From Silanimonas sp044377035 (GTDB taxonomy: Bacteria > Pseudomonadota > Gammaproteobacteria > Xanthomonadales > Xanthomonadaceae): DNA of 64,000 bases. A program made the position numbers and the translations under genes. The notes beneath the pieces were generated by a model that saw nothing but the letters and a program-made list of their open reading frames with translations, was not told the DNA's origin and ran no database searches. This document shows, one piece after another, positions 16,235-24,624 of the stretch (its first letter is position 1; every line of letters starts with the position of its first letter). The stretch lies in contig NZ_JBILJW010000003.1 in assembly GCF_044377035.1 (NCBI RefSeq), forward strand, positions 141,905 to 205,904, in the 5' to 3' direction.

Positions 16235-17072
16235 GGAGCCTCACGCGCAGGCTGTGCACGCGGCGCTGGTCGGCATCGACCACGGTGAAGTGGAAGCGGC
16301 CGCTCTCGAAGGCTTCGCCCGGCTCCGGCAGGTGGCCGATGCCGGCGACGACGAGGCCGCCGATGGTGTCGAACTCGTCGTCCGGGAATTCGGCACCGAA
16401 GCGCTCGTTGAACTCGTCGATTGGTGTCAGCGCCTCGACCACGAACTGCCCGTCCGACTCGGCGGCAATGCTGGTCGAGGCGTCCGCCGCGTCGTCGTGC
16501 TCGTCGTCGATCTCGCCGACGATCTCCTCGAGCACGTCCTCGATGGTGATCAGGCCCGCCACGCCGCCATGTTCATCGACGACGATCGCCATATGGTTGC
16601 GCGAGGCGCGGAACTCGCGCAGCAGCACGTTCAGCCGCTTGCTGTCGGGGATCAGCAGGGCCGGGCGCAGCAGTTCGCGGACGTCCTGCACCGCGCTGTC
16701 GGCGACGATGCCGCGCAGCAGGTCCTTGGCGAGCAGGATGCCGAGGATCTCGTCGCGGTCCTCGCCATGCACCGGGAAGCGGGAATGGCCGCTCTCGACG
16801 ACGTGCTTCATCAGGTCGAGCAACTTGCCGTCGACCGGCAGCGAGACCATCTGCGCACGCGGCACCATGACATCGGCCACGGTCATCGTCGAAACGCTCA
16901 GCGCGCCTTCCAGCATGCTCAGCGTGTCGCCTTCGATCAGCCGGTTGCTGCGGGCGTCGCGGAGGATCTCCAGGAGGTCCTCGCGGGTTTCGGGTTCACC
17001 CGAGAAGGCGTGCGACAGGCGTTCGAGCCAGGAGCGCTTCTCGGGCAGGGGACTAGAGTCGTCCTCGGACAT
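16218..17072 (-). CDS. corC: CorC/HlyC-family CBS-domain transporter protein
   Basis: 284 residues. Two CBS domains (starting near VADVMVPRAQMVSLPVDG and LLRPALLIPDSKRLNVLLREF) are followed by the transporter-associated CorC_HlyC domain (FDTIGGLVVAGIGHLPEPGEAF). The signature HMAIVVDEHGGVAGLITIEDVLEEIVGEI is complete. It has no membrane helices, as for YbeX. In E. coli ybeX is the gene after ybeY, as here, with roles in cation efflux and ribosome-linked growth. A 90-base gap to ybeY contains TACACT on the minus strand (17115-17120), a possible internal promoter. Confidence 0.94.
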   Translation of the reverse strand: MSEDDSSPLPEKRSWLERLSHAFSGEPETREDLLEILRDARSNRLIEGDTLSMLEGALSVSTMTVADVMVPRAQMVSLPVDGKLLDLMKHVVESGHSRFPVHGEDRDEILGILLAKDLLRGIVADSAVQDVRELLRPALLIPDSKRLNVLLREFRASRNHMAIVVDEHGGVAGLITIEDVLEEIVGEIDDEHDDAADASTSIAAESDGQFVVEALTPIDEFNERFGAEFPDDEFDTIGGLVVAGIGHLPEPGEAFESGRFHFTVVDADQRRVHSLRVRLHDAIR

Positions 17073-17162
17073 TCGTTTCGGTGCGTTGCCCCCGAAGAGG
17101 GGCGCGAACTGCGGAGTGTAGCCGATGGCCGTGACGGGCCCGGTGGAGGGCCGCCCGCGCCC

Positions 17163-17630
17163 TCAGCGTTCGGCGTAGGGGTCGGGGATGCCGAGGCGGC
17201 CGAGAATGGTGCGCTCGCGGGCTTCCATGGCGTCCGCTTCCGCCTCGGAACGCTCGTGGTCCATGCCCAGCAGGTGGAGCACGCCATGCACCACGAGGTG
17301 GGCATGGTGGTGGGTCAGCGGCTTGTCCTGCCCCAGGGCTTCCAGTGCGACCACCGGGGCACAGACGACCAGGTCGCCCAGCAGCGGCGAGCGGACGCCC
17401 GGCGGCAGTTCGACGGGGAAGCTCAGCACGTTGGTCGCGTAGTCCTTGCCGCGGTAGTCGCGGTTCAGCGCGCGGCCCTCGTCGGAATCGACGTAGCGCA
17501 CCGACAGTTCGATGGCGCGGCGCTGGCCGGCGAGCGCGGCCTCGACCCAGCGGCGCACGCTGGCGGCGGCGGGAAGGCCCTTGCGCGGGAGGCCGTAGCT
17601 GACGGTGACGGAGTGGGCAGGGCGGGTCAT
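17163..17630 (-). CDS. ybeY: Endoribonuclease YbeY, rRNA maturation factor
   Basis: 155 residues from ATG 17630. The zinc site HLVVHGVLHLLGMDHERSEAE (HGxxHxxxxDH) is intact. The upstream core ELSVRYVDSDEGRALNRDYRGKDYATNVLSFP is typical. YbeY takes part in 16S rRNA 3'-end maturation and ribosome quality control. Its start overlaps the upstream HAD gene by ATGA. The order miaB-phoH-(HAD)-ybeY-corC is the usual one except for the inserted HAD gene. Confidence 0.96.
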   Translation of the reverse strand: MTRPAHSVTVSYGLPRKGLPAAASVRRWVEAALAGQRRAIELSVRYVDSDEGRALNRDYRGKDYATNVLSFPVELPPGVRSPLLGDLVVCAPVVALEALGQDKPLTHHHAHLVVHGVLHLLGMDHERSEAEADAMEARERTILGRLGIPDPYAER

Positions 17631-18325
17631 GGCATCCAGCGTGGCGTGTCGGGGGCGTCGGCATCGATCAGGCGTGGGCCGACGACGCGCTGAAGCGTCG
17701 CACGGCTGGCGGGCGAAGCGTTGACGAGGATGGCCTCGCGCGCAGCGCGCAACAGCGGCGCGTCGGCCCAGGAGTCGGAAACCGCCTTGGCATAGGGCGC
17801 GGGATACCCGTCGTCGGCCAGCGCCCGAAGCTTCGCTTCGCCGTTGCAATGGCGGGCGACGCCAAGGCCGATCGCGCCCGGGCGCAGCCGCGAGGCGACG
17901 AGCACCACCCGGCCCTCCAGCCCGAGCCGCCGCAGCATCACGCGGGCCAAGGTCTCGAACGCCCCCGTGGCGACCACGACGCGGCGGCCGGCCGAAAGGT
18001 CGGCTTCGAGCCACCCGATCTCGCGCTCGCGGCGTCGCAGCGCGCGGGCGTCGGCGAAGCGCGTCGCCAAGGCCTCGACGGCAGGCGAGTCGCGGCCGAT
18101 CGTGGCCACCCGCAGGAACACGCCCACGCCGAACGCGCGCGTGGATTCGAAACGCATGAGCGCCAGGCCCAGCGGGGCGACCGGCAGCGCGAGGGCGCGA
18201 CGCCAGCCCTGCAGCAGGTGGTGGACGAAGGCCGCGCCGATGTCGCCCTCCACGAGGGTGCCGTCGAAGTCGTAGACGACCACATCGGCCGCGGGTCCGG
18301 CGCCGGTCCCGGGAGGGCCGTCCAT
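17627..18325 (-). CDS. HAD-IB family phosphatase inserted between phoH and ybeY
   Basis: 232 residues. HAD motif I is VVYDFDGTLVEGDIG; motif II is VVVATGAFE (Thr); a basic residue lies in NGEAKLRALADDGYP, where GEAK replaces the usual third motif region; DSWADAPLLRAA gives the motif IV acids. Its length and helical cap suit the HAD-IB group (SerB- or lysophospholipid-phosphatase-like). The start is ATG 18325 in a TGATG overlap with phoH; a GTG at 18328 is also possible. It is an addition to the standard phoH-ybeY pair. The substrate is not predictable. Confidence 0.85.
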   Translation of the reverse strand: MDGPPGTGAGPAADVVVYDFDGTLVEGDIGAAFVHHLLQGWRRALALPVAPLGLALMRFESTRAFGVGVFLRVATIGRDSPAVEALATRFADARALRRREREIGWLEADLSAGRRVVVATGAFETLARVMLRRLGLEGRVVLVASRLRPGAIGLGVARHCNGEAKLRALADDGYPAPYAKAVSDSWADAPLLRAAREAILVNASPASRATLQRVVGPRLIDADAPDTPRWMP

Positions 18326-19308
18326 CACGGTGTGGCGGCGCCTTCCGCGTCGCGGCGGTCGTAGGCGCGCACGATCTTCGCCACCAGCGGATGGCGTACC
18401 ACGTCCTTGGCTTCGAAGATCTGGAAGCTGATGCCCTCCACGCCCTTCAGCACCTCGACCGCGTCGCGCAGCCCGCTCTTCTGGTGCTTGGGCAGGTCGA
18501 TCTGCGAGAGGTCGCCGGTGATCACCGCGGTCGTGCCGAAGCCGATGCGGGTCAGGAACATCTTCATCTGTTCGACGGTGGTGTTCTGCGCCTCGTCGAG
18601 GATCACGAAGGCGTCGTTGAGCGTGCGGCCGCGCATGTAGGCCAGCGGCGCGACCTCGATGACGTTGCGCTCCATCAGCTTGGCCACCTTCTCGGTGCCG
18701 AGCATCTCGTAGAGCGCGTCGTAAAGCGGCCGCAGGTAGGGGTCGACCTTCTGCGAGAGATCACCGGGCAGGAAGCCGAGCTTCTCGCCGGCCTCGACCG
18801 CCGGCCGCACCAGCAGGATGCGCTGCACGCGCGAATCGCTGAGCGCTTCGACGGCGCTGGCCACGGCGAGGTAGGTCTTGCCGGTACCGGCCGGGCCGAT
18901 GCCGAAGTTGATGTCGTGCGTGGCGATTGCGTGCAGGTAGGCCGCCTGGTTGGCGCCGCGGCCGCGGATGGTGCCGCGCTTCACCTTGATGGCGACGTCC
19001 TGCGGCGCGTAGCCAAGATCGCGCTCCACGGCGCTCTCGTCATCGGCACCGAGGCGCAGGTGGATGGATTCCGGCGTCAGCACATCGGTCTCGGTGTCGG
19101 CCCAGAGCTGGCGCAGCAGGCGTTCGGCGACGGTCGTCGCTTTGTCCGGACCCGAAACGCGGAACACGCCGCCGCGGTTGGCGATCTGCACGCCGAGCCG
19201 CAGCTCGATCTGCCGCAAGTGCGCGTCGAGCGGACCGGCGAGGTTGGCCAGCCGCTCGCCGTCCTCGGGATCGAGCGTGAAATCGCGCGGCGTCGCGGCG
19301 TCGGCCAT
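18325..19308 (-). CDS. phoH: PhoH-like ATPase (YbeZ)
   Basis: 327 residues. The Walker A motif is GIGPAGTGKTYLAVASAV; Walker B is FVILDEAQNTT. The further signatures RILLVRPAVEAGEKLGFLPGD, MRGRTLNDAF and VITGDLSQIDLPKHQKSGL are complete. The N-terminal 110 residues form the KH-like part typical of YbeZ. It binds nucleotides and RNA and works with YbeY. The start overlaps the miaB stop by one base (TGATG), and the end overlaps the HAD gene the same way. Confidence 0.95.
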   Translation of the reverse strand: MADAATPRDFTLDPEDGERLANLAGPLDAHLRQIELRLGVQIANRGGVFRVSGPDKATTVAERLLRQLWADTETDVLTPESIHLRLGADDESAVERDLGYAPQDVAIKVKRGTIRGRGANQAAYLHAIATHDINFGIGPAGTGKTYLAVASAVEALSDSRVQRILLVRPAVEAGEKLGFLPGDLSQKVDPYLRPLYDALYEMLGTEKVAKLMERNVIEVAPLAYMRGRTLNDAFVILDEAQNTTVEQMKMFLTRIGFGTTAVITGDLSQIDLPKHQKSGLRDAVEVLKGVEGISFQIFEAKDVVRHPLVAKIVRAYDRRDAEGAATP

Positions 19309-20651
19309 CAGGCGGCCACCGTCTCGCGGGTGACGATGCGGCCGCGCAGCGAGTTGCTCAACGCCTCGGTGATTTCCACGTCCACGAATTGGCCAACCAA
19401 GCGCTGCGGGCCAGCGAAGTTCACGAAGCGCATGTTCTCGGTGCGGCCCGTCACTTCATTCGGGTTCTTCTTCGACGGGCCTTCCACCAGCACGGTCTGC
19501 ACGCTGCCGACCATGGCCTGCGAGATCTTCCGCGCGTTCGCGGTGATCGTCTCCTGCAATCGGGTGAGGCGGGCGCTCTTCACTTCCGAGCTCGTGTCGT
19601 CCGGCAGGTTCGCCGCCGGCGTGCCCGGGCGCTTGCTGTAAATGAAGGAGAAACTCTGGTCGAAGCCGATGTCCTCGATCAGCTTCATCGTCTGCTCGAA
19701 GTCGCGGTCGGTCTCGCCGGGGAAGCCGACGATGAAGTCCGAACTCAGGCAGATGTCCGGCCGCGCCTCGCGCAGCTTGCGGATCTTGGCCTTGAACTCC
19801 AGCACGGTGTGGTTGCGCTTCATCGCGGTCAGCACGCGGTCCGAGCCTGACTGCACCGGCAGGTGCAGGAAGGAGGCCAGCTTCGGCACGTCGCGGTAGG
19901 CCTCCACCAGCGAATCGGTGAACTCCATCGGGTGCGAAGTGGTGAAGCGGATGCGGCCGATGCCTTCGAACTCGGCGATGGCGCGGATCAGGTCAGCGAG
20001 GTCGGCGGTGCCGCCATCGTCCGTCGCGCCGCGGTAGGCGTTGACGTTCTGGCCGAGCAGGGTGACTTCGCGCACGCCTTGGTCGGCGAGCTGGGCCACT
20101 TCCACCAGCACGTCCTCGAAGGGCCGGCTCACTTCCTCGCCGCGGGTGTAGGGCACCACGCAGAAGGCGCAGTACTTGCTGCAGCCTTCCATGATCGAGA
20201 CGAAGGCGGTTGGGCCATCGGCGCGCGGCTCGGGCAGCTTGTCGAACTTCTCGATCTCCGGGAACGAGATGTCCACCTGCGGCTTGCCGGTCTCGCGCTT
20301 GGCGTCGATGAGTTCGGGCAGGCGATGGAGCGTCTGCGGGCCGAACACCACGTCGACGAAGGGCGCGCGCTTGATGATCGCCTCGCCTTCCTGCGAGGCC
20401 ACGCAGCCGCCGACGCCGATCACGAGGTTCGGGTTGTTCTTTTTCAGCGCCTTCCAGCGGCCGAGCTGGGAGAACACCTTCTCCTGCGCCTTCTCGCGGA
20501 TCGAGCAGGTGTTGACCAGGATGACGTCGGCTTCCGCCTCGTTCTCGGTGAGTTCGAGGCCGTGTTCGGCGGCGAGCACGTCGACCATCTTGGTCGAGTC
20601 GTACTCGTTCATCTGGCAGCCGTGGGTCTTGATGAAGAGCTTGCCGGGCAT
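19308..20651 (-). CDS. miaB: tRNA-2-methylthio-N6-dimethylallyladenosine synthase
   Basis: 447-residue radical-SAM methylthiotransferase modifying A37 of tRNAs that read UNN codons. N-terminal MTTase domain starts KLFIKTHGCQMNEYDS and includes VNTCSIREKAQEKV and GVGGCVASQEG, the three auxiliary cluster cysteines. The radical SAM motif is GCSKYCAFCVVPYTRGEE. The C-terminal TRAM domain ends the protein (RLVGQFVDVEITEALSNSL). The start at 20651 matches the family; a TACAAT hexamer lies upstream at 20687-20692 on the minus strand. First gene of the array. Confidence 0.97.
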   Translation of the reverse strand: MPGKLFIKTHGCQMNEYDSTKMVDVLAAEHGLELTENEAEADVILVNTCSIREKAQEKVFSQLGRWKALKKNNPNLVIGVGGCVASQEGEAIIKRAPFVDVVFGPQTLHRLPELIDAKRETGKPQVDISFPEIEKFDKLPEPRADGPTAFVSIMEGCSKYCAFCVVPYTRGEEVSRPFEDVLVEVAQLADQGVREVTLLGQNVNAYRGATDDGGTADLADLIRAIAEFEGIGRIRFTTSHPMEFTDSLVEAYRDVPKLASFLHLPVQSGSDRVLTAMKRNHTVLEFKAKIRKLREARPDICLSSDFIVGFPGETDRDFEQTMKLIEDIGFDQSFSFIYSKRPGTPAANLPDDTSSEVKSARLTRLQETITANARKISQAMVGSVQTVLVEGPSKKNPNEVTGRTENMRFVNFAGPQRLVGQFVDVEITEALSNSLRGRIVTRETVAA

Positions 20652-20686
20652 ACGGTGGGTACTCCGTTCCGGTGGATGGGGCGCGG

Positions 20687-20692
20687 ATTGTA
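20687..20692 (-). promoter_or_regulatory. Candidate -10 element of miaB
   Basis: TACAAT on the minus strand, 35 bases upstream of the miaB start codon in an otherwise GC-rich gap. No good -35 hexamer is seen at 16-18 bases, so the call rests on the -10 match and position. Confidence 0.3.
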
Positions 20693-20723
20693 CGCCCGGC
20701 CCTGCTGGGGGACACTTCGCGCC

Positions 20724-21713
20724 ATGCGTCCCCTCCGCGCCCAGAAGCCCGCGTCGCCCGCCGCCCTCGCCGGGTGGGTCGCCCTTGCGTTGGCCTTCGG
20801 CCCGGGCGGGGCTTCGGAGGCACAGGCCGGAACGCTCTACCGCTGCGTCGGTCCGGATGGCATCTCGCATTACGGCAGCCGCCGGCAGTCCGGGATGACC
20901 TGCACGGTGGCCGCCAGCTATCGCCCCGACCCCCGTCCCGCCATCGCGCCCACGCCGGCCCCGGCGCCCACCGCCGCTGCGCAGAGCCCAGCCGCTGCCG
21001 CACCCGCGCGGGCCCCGGCGGCCAACCCGGCCCGCCGCGTCGAGTTCCTGGCCAGTCCGGGGGCCGCACCCGCGCCGGGGGCCGGCAGCGCCCGCGGTGC
21101 GCGGGTCACCCGCGGCGCCGTCTACACCTACATGAAGGATGGCGTCACGCATTACACGAACGTCCGCCCGCAGAACGCGGGCTCGGCCGTGCGGACGCTC
21201 TTCACCTACGTCGAGACCTGCTACGCCTGCGGATCGCTGCCGGGCGTCGATTTCTCCAACGTCCGCCTGAACACCGCGGCCTACGCCGCTGAAATCCGCG
21301 CCGCCGCGGCGCGCTTTGGCGTCGACGAGGCCCTCGTCCGGGCGATCGTCCACGCCGAGTCGGCCTTCAACCCCAACGCCGTCTCCCACAAGGGGGCGCA
21401 GGGCCTGATGCAGCTGATCCCCGCCACGGCCGACCGTTTCAACGTGGCCGACCCCTTCAACCCGGCCCAGAACATCGCCGGCGGGGTGCAGTACCTGGCC
21501 TGGCTGCTCGACCGCTTCGACGACAACACCACGCTCGCTGCGGCGGGTTACAACGCCGGTGAAGGCAACGTGGACCGCTACGGCGGCGTGCCGCCCTTCG
21601 ACGAGACCCAGCGCTACGTGGGTCGCGTGGCCACCCTTCACGCCCGCTACCGCGAGGCGCTCGGGCCGGCCGGGTCGGTCGCGGTTCCGATGTCGGGTGC
21701 AGGCGCCCCCTAG
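20724..21713 (+). CDS. Secreted lytic transglycosylase (SLT domain) with DUF4124-like N-terminus
   Basis: 329 residues. A signal peptide (LAGWVALALAFGPGGASEAQA) is followed by GTLYRCVGPDGISHYGSRR, resembling the DUF4124 beta-rich segment. A Pro/Ala linker spans about residues 75-120, then YTYMKDGVTHYTNVRPQ repeats a similar motif. The SLT goose-type domain occupies the last 140 residues: catalytic Glu in AIVHAESAFNPNAVSHKGAQ, then GLMQLIPATADRFNV, and AAGYNAGEGNVDRYGGVPPF. It cleaves peptidoglycan glycan strands in the periplasm. Divergent from miaB. Confidence 0.93.
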   Translation: MRPLRAQKPASPAALAGWVALALAFGPGGASEAQAGTLYRCVGPDGISHYGSRRQSGMTCTVAASYRPDPRPAIAPTPAPAPTAAAQSPAAAAPARAPAANPARRVEFLASPGAAPAPGAGSARGARVTRGAVYTYMKDGVTHYTNVRPQNAGSAVRTLFTYVETCYACGSLPGVDFSNVRLNTAAYAAEIRAAAARFGVDEALVRAIVHAESAFNPNAVSHKGAQGLMQLIPATADRFNVADPFNPAQNIAGGVQYLAWLLDRFDDNTTLAAAGYNAGEGNVDRYGGVPPFDETQRYVGRVATLHARYREALGPAGSVAVPMSGAGAP

Positions 21714-21737
21714 GCCCCTCGCCGTCGTCCGGCGGCG

Positions 21738-21767
21738 TTGTCGGTCAAATGGGCGTTCGGCTACACT
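21738..21767 (+). promoter_or_regulatory. Candidate sigma-70 promoter of petABC
   Basis: TTGTCG (21738-21743) and TACACT (21762-21767) are separated by 18 bases. The -10 lies 68 bases before the petA start. Transcription from here would cover petA, petB and petC up to the terminator at 24465. Confidence 0.45.
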
Positions 21768-21835
21768 TCGGCCTTGCTGCGAAGGCTCGTTCGGGCCCTT
21801 CGCATCCTCACGTACAGCGAAGTTCGGAGAGCCGA

Positions 21836-22447
21836 ATGGCCAACGAAGGGGTCAACAACGGGCGTCGTCGGTTTCTGACCGCGACCACCGCCGTGGTCGG
21901 TGCCGCAGGCGCCGCCGCCGGCGGCTATGCCTTCCTCAGCACCTGGAAGCCCAGCGCCCGCGCGCAAGGGGCCGGTGCCCCGGTTGAAGTGGACATCAGC
22001 AAGCTCGACCTCGAGCCGGGTGCCCGCATGATCATCCAATGGCGCGGCAAGCCGGTCTGGATCTTCAAGCGCAACGGCGAACAGCTGAGTGCGCTGCCGA
22101 CGCTGGACGACCGCCTCGCCGACCCGAAGTCGGACAACGTCGACCAGACGCCGGCCTTCGCCAAGAACGAGACCCGGGCCATCAAGCCCGAGATCGGCGT
22201 GCTCGTCGGCATCTGCACCCACCTCGGCTGCTCGCCGCTGTTCGTGCCGGAGCTGCAGCCGCAGGCCTTCGACAGCGAGTGGAAGGGCGGCTTCTATTGC
22301 CCCTGCCACAACTCGCGCTTCGACCTCGCCGGCCGCGTGTTCTCGGGCGTCCCGGCGCCGTCGAACCTCGAAGTGCCGCCGTACCATTTCGATAAGGCCA
22401 ATGCCAACCGCGTCGTGGTCGGCATCGCGCCGGAGGAAGCCGCCTGA
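21836..22447 (+). CDS. petA: Ubiquinol-cytochrome c reductase, Rieske iron-sulfur subunit
   Basis: 203 residues. The N-terminus has a Tat-type anchor, GRRRFLTATTAVVGAAGAA. The Rieske [2Fe-2S] boxes are CTHLGC (Cys127, His129, Cys132) and CPCHNS (Cys155, Cys157, His158). Cys127/His129 and Cys155/His158 are the expected ligands; Cys132 and Cys157 form the usual disulfide. It passes electrons from ubiquinol to cytochrome c1 at the periplasmic face of complex III. The TGA overlaps the petB ATG as TGATG. Confidence 0.97.
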   Translation: MANEGVNNGRRRFLTATTAVVGAAGAAAGGYAFLSTWKPSARAQGAGAPVEVDISKLDLEPGARMIIQWRGKPVWIFKRNGEQLSALPTLDDRLADPKSDNVDQTPAFAKNETRAIKPEIGVLVGICTHLGCSPLFVPELQPQAFDSEWKGGFYCPCHNSRFDLAGRVFSGVPAPSNLEVPPYHFDKANANRVVVGIAPEEAA

Positions 22448-23694
22448 TGAACGCCAAGATCGAAAGCGCGGTCAACGGCGCGGTGGACTGGTTCAACCAG
22501 CGCACCCCGGGCCTGATCCCGTTCTACAAGAAGCACATGTCGGAGTACTACGCTCCGAAGAACTTCAACTTCTGGTACTTCTTCGGTTCGCTGGCGCTGC
22601 TGGTGCTGGTCAACCAGATCGTCACCGGCATCTTCCTGACGATGCACTACAAGCCGAGCGCGACGGAAGCCTTCGCCTCGGTCGAGTACATCATGCGCGA
22701 CGTGGAGTGGGGCTGGCTGGTGCGCTACATGCACAGCACCGGCGCCTCGCTGTTCTTCGTCGTCGTCTACCTGCACATGTTCCGCGCGCTGATCTACGGG
22801 TCGTACCAGAAGCCGCGCGAGCTGGTCTGGGTGCTCGGCATGTTCATCTTCCTCACGCTGATGGCCGAAGCCTTCCTGGGCTACGTGCTGCCGTGGGGCC
22901 AGATGTCGTACTGGGGCGCGCAGGTGATCATCAACCTGTTCTCGGCGATCCCGGTGATCGGCGGCGACCTCACCGAGTTCATCCGCGGTGACTTCCTCGT
23001 CTCGGATTCGACGCTGAACCGCTTCTTCGCCCTGCACGTCATCGCCCTGCCGCTGGTCATCCTGCTGCTGGTCGTGCTGCACCTCGGTGCCCTGCACGAG
23101 GTCGGCTCGAACAACCCGGACGGCGTCGACATCAAGAAGGTGAAGGACAAGGCCACCGGCAAGCCGCTCGACGGCATCCCCTTCCACCCGTACTACACGG
23201 TGAAGGACCTGGTGGGCGTCGGCGTCTTCCTGATCATCGCCAGCTTCATCCTGTTCTTCGCCCCGACCTTCGGCGACCTCTTCCTGGAGTTCGACAACTT
23301 CAACGAAGCGGACCCGCTGGTCACGCCGGCCCACATCAAGCCGGTGTGGTACTTCACCCCCTACTACGCGATGCTCCGCGCCGTCCCCGGCAAGCTGCTT
23401 GGCGTGATCGTGATGGGTGCGGCGACGCTGATCTTCTTCCTGCTGCCCTGGTTGGACCGCAGCAAGGTGCGCTCGCTGCGCTACCGTGGCTGGATCAGCA
23501 AGACGATGATCACGCTGTTCTGCATCTGCTTCGTGCTGCTGGGCTGGCTGGGTCTGCAGTCGGGTTCCGAGACGCAGACGATCATCGCGCGCATCTGCAC
23601 GATCTTCTACTTCGGTTTCTTCATCACGATGCCGATCTGGACCTCCATCGACAAATCCAAGCCGGTTCCGGAACGGGTGACCTCGCATGCTTAA
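22447..23694 (+). CDS. petB: Ubiquinol-cytochrome c reductase, cytochrome b subunit
   Basis: 415 residues with eight or more membrane helices. Heme-binding His pairs lie in LVRYMHSTGASLFFVVVYLHMFRAL and FFALHVIALPLVILLLVVLHL. The Qo-site motif is seen as PVWYFTPYYAMLRA, and the WGQMSYWGAQVI segment is typical. It binds both hemes b and forms the quinone sites of complex III. The final 8 bases overlap the petC start. Confidence 0.97.
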   Translation: MNAKIESAVNGAVDWFNQRTPGLIPFYKKHMSEYYAPKNFNFWYFFGSLALLVLVNQIVTGIFLTMHYKPSATEAFASVEYIMRDVEWGWLVRYMHSTGASLFFVVVYLHMFRALIYGSYQKPRELVWVLGMFIFLTLMAEAFLGYVLPWGQMSYWGAQVIINLFSAIPVIGGDLTEFIRGDFLVSDSTLNRFFALHVIALPLVILLLVVLHLGALHEVGSNNPDGVDIKKVKDKATGKPLDGIPFHPYYTVKDLVGVGVFLIIASFILFFAPTFGDLFLEFDNFNEADPLVTPAHIKPVWYFTPYYAMLRAVPGKLLGVIVMGAATLIFFLLPWLDRSKVRSLRYRGWISKTMITLFCICFVLLGWLGLQSGSETQTIIARICTIFYFGFFITMPIWTSIDKSKPVPERVTSHA

Positions 23695-24409
23695 GTCGCG
23701 CATTTCCGCCCTCCTCGCTGCGTCGGTCCTCCTCGTCGCGCCGGCCTTTGTGTCGGCCGCCGGCGACGTGCACCTCGAGGACGCCCAGATCGACCTGCAG
23801 GACAAGGCCTCGCTGCAGCGAGGCGCCGGCCTGTTCATGAACTACTGCGCCGCCTGCCACTCGCTGCAGTACATGCGTTATTCGCGGCTGGCCGAGGACC
23901 TCGAGCTGACCCCGGAGCAGGTCGAGCAGTTCCTGATCAAGGGCGACGCCAAGATCGGCGAGGTGATGAAGACCGGCATCGCCAAGGGCGACGGCCAGGC
24001 CTGGTTCGGCAAGGCTCCGCCGGACCTCTCGACCACCGCCCGCGGCAAGATCGGCCAGGAAGACTGGATCTACACCTTCCTGAAGTCCTTCTACGTCGAC
24101 GAGTCCCGCCCGATGGGCTGGAACAACACCGTGCTGGCCAACGCCAGCATGCCGAACGTGCTCTGGGAGCTGCAGGGCAAGCAGCGCAAGACCGAGGAAG
24201 GCTTTGTCATCCAGGAGCACGAGCGTGGCCGCTTCTCCGAGGCCGACTACGATCGCGCCATCCTCGACATCACCGCGTTCCTGACCTACGTCGGCGAGCC
24301 GGCGCGCCTGCAGCGCGAAAGCCTCGGCGTGTGGGTCATCCTGTTCCTGGCCTTCTTCACGCTGTTGGCCTACCTGTTGAAGCAGGAATACTGGAAGGAC
24401 ATCCACTGA
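23687..24409 (+). CDS. petC: Ubiquinol-cytochrome c reductase, cytochrome c1 subunit
   Basis: 240 residues. A signal peptide (SALLAASVLLVAPAFVSAAG) precedes the heme c motif CAACH at residues 54-58 (MNYCAACHSLQYMRYSRL). The axial Met region is NASMPNVLWELQG. A C-terminal membrane anchor (GVWVILFLAFFTLLAYLLKQEYWK) holds it on the periplasmic face. Last gene of petABC, followed by a strong hairpin. Confidence 0.96.
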   Translation: MLKSRISALLAASVLLVAPAFVSAAGDVHLEDAQIDLQDKASLQRGAGLFMNYCAACHSLQYMRYSRLAEDLELTPEQVEQFLIKGDAKIGEVMKTGIAKGDGQAWFGKAPPDLSTTARGKIGQEDWIYTFLKSFYVDESRPMGWNNTVLANASMPNVLWELQGKQRKTEEGFVIQEHERGRFSEADYDRAILDITAFLTYVGEPARLQRESLGVWVILFLAFFTLLAYLLKQEYWKDIH

Positions 24410-24464
24410 CGTCCCACCCGCCCGGGGCCGCCGAACGTCGGCGTTCCCGGCCCGGTGCCGGAGT

Positions 24465-24496
24465 GAAGGCCGCCCCCCGGGGCGGCCTTCGCGTTT
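24465..24496 (+). terminator. Rho-independent terminator after petC
   Basis: GAAGGCCGCC (24465-24474) pairs perfectly with GGCGGCCTTC (24481-24490) around a 6-base loop, followed by GCGTTT. It lies 55 bases after the petC stop and separates the bc1 operon from sspAB. Confidence 0.75.
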
Positions 24497-24624
24497 GGGG
24501 GGGCGGGGGGCCGCCGGCCGGCCCGGGGTAGGCGGGCCCTTGCGGTTCGCCGTCCATTTACGGCACGTTAGGGATTGTTGGGCCGTCGGCGAGGGGTCGA
24601 GGGCCGCGTCGAAGGGAAGTGCCG

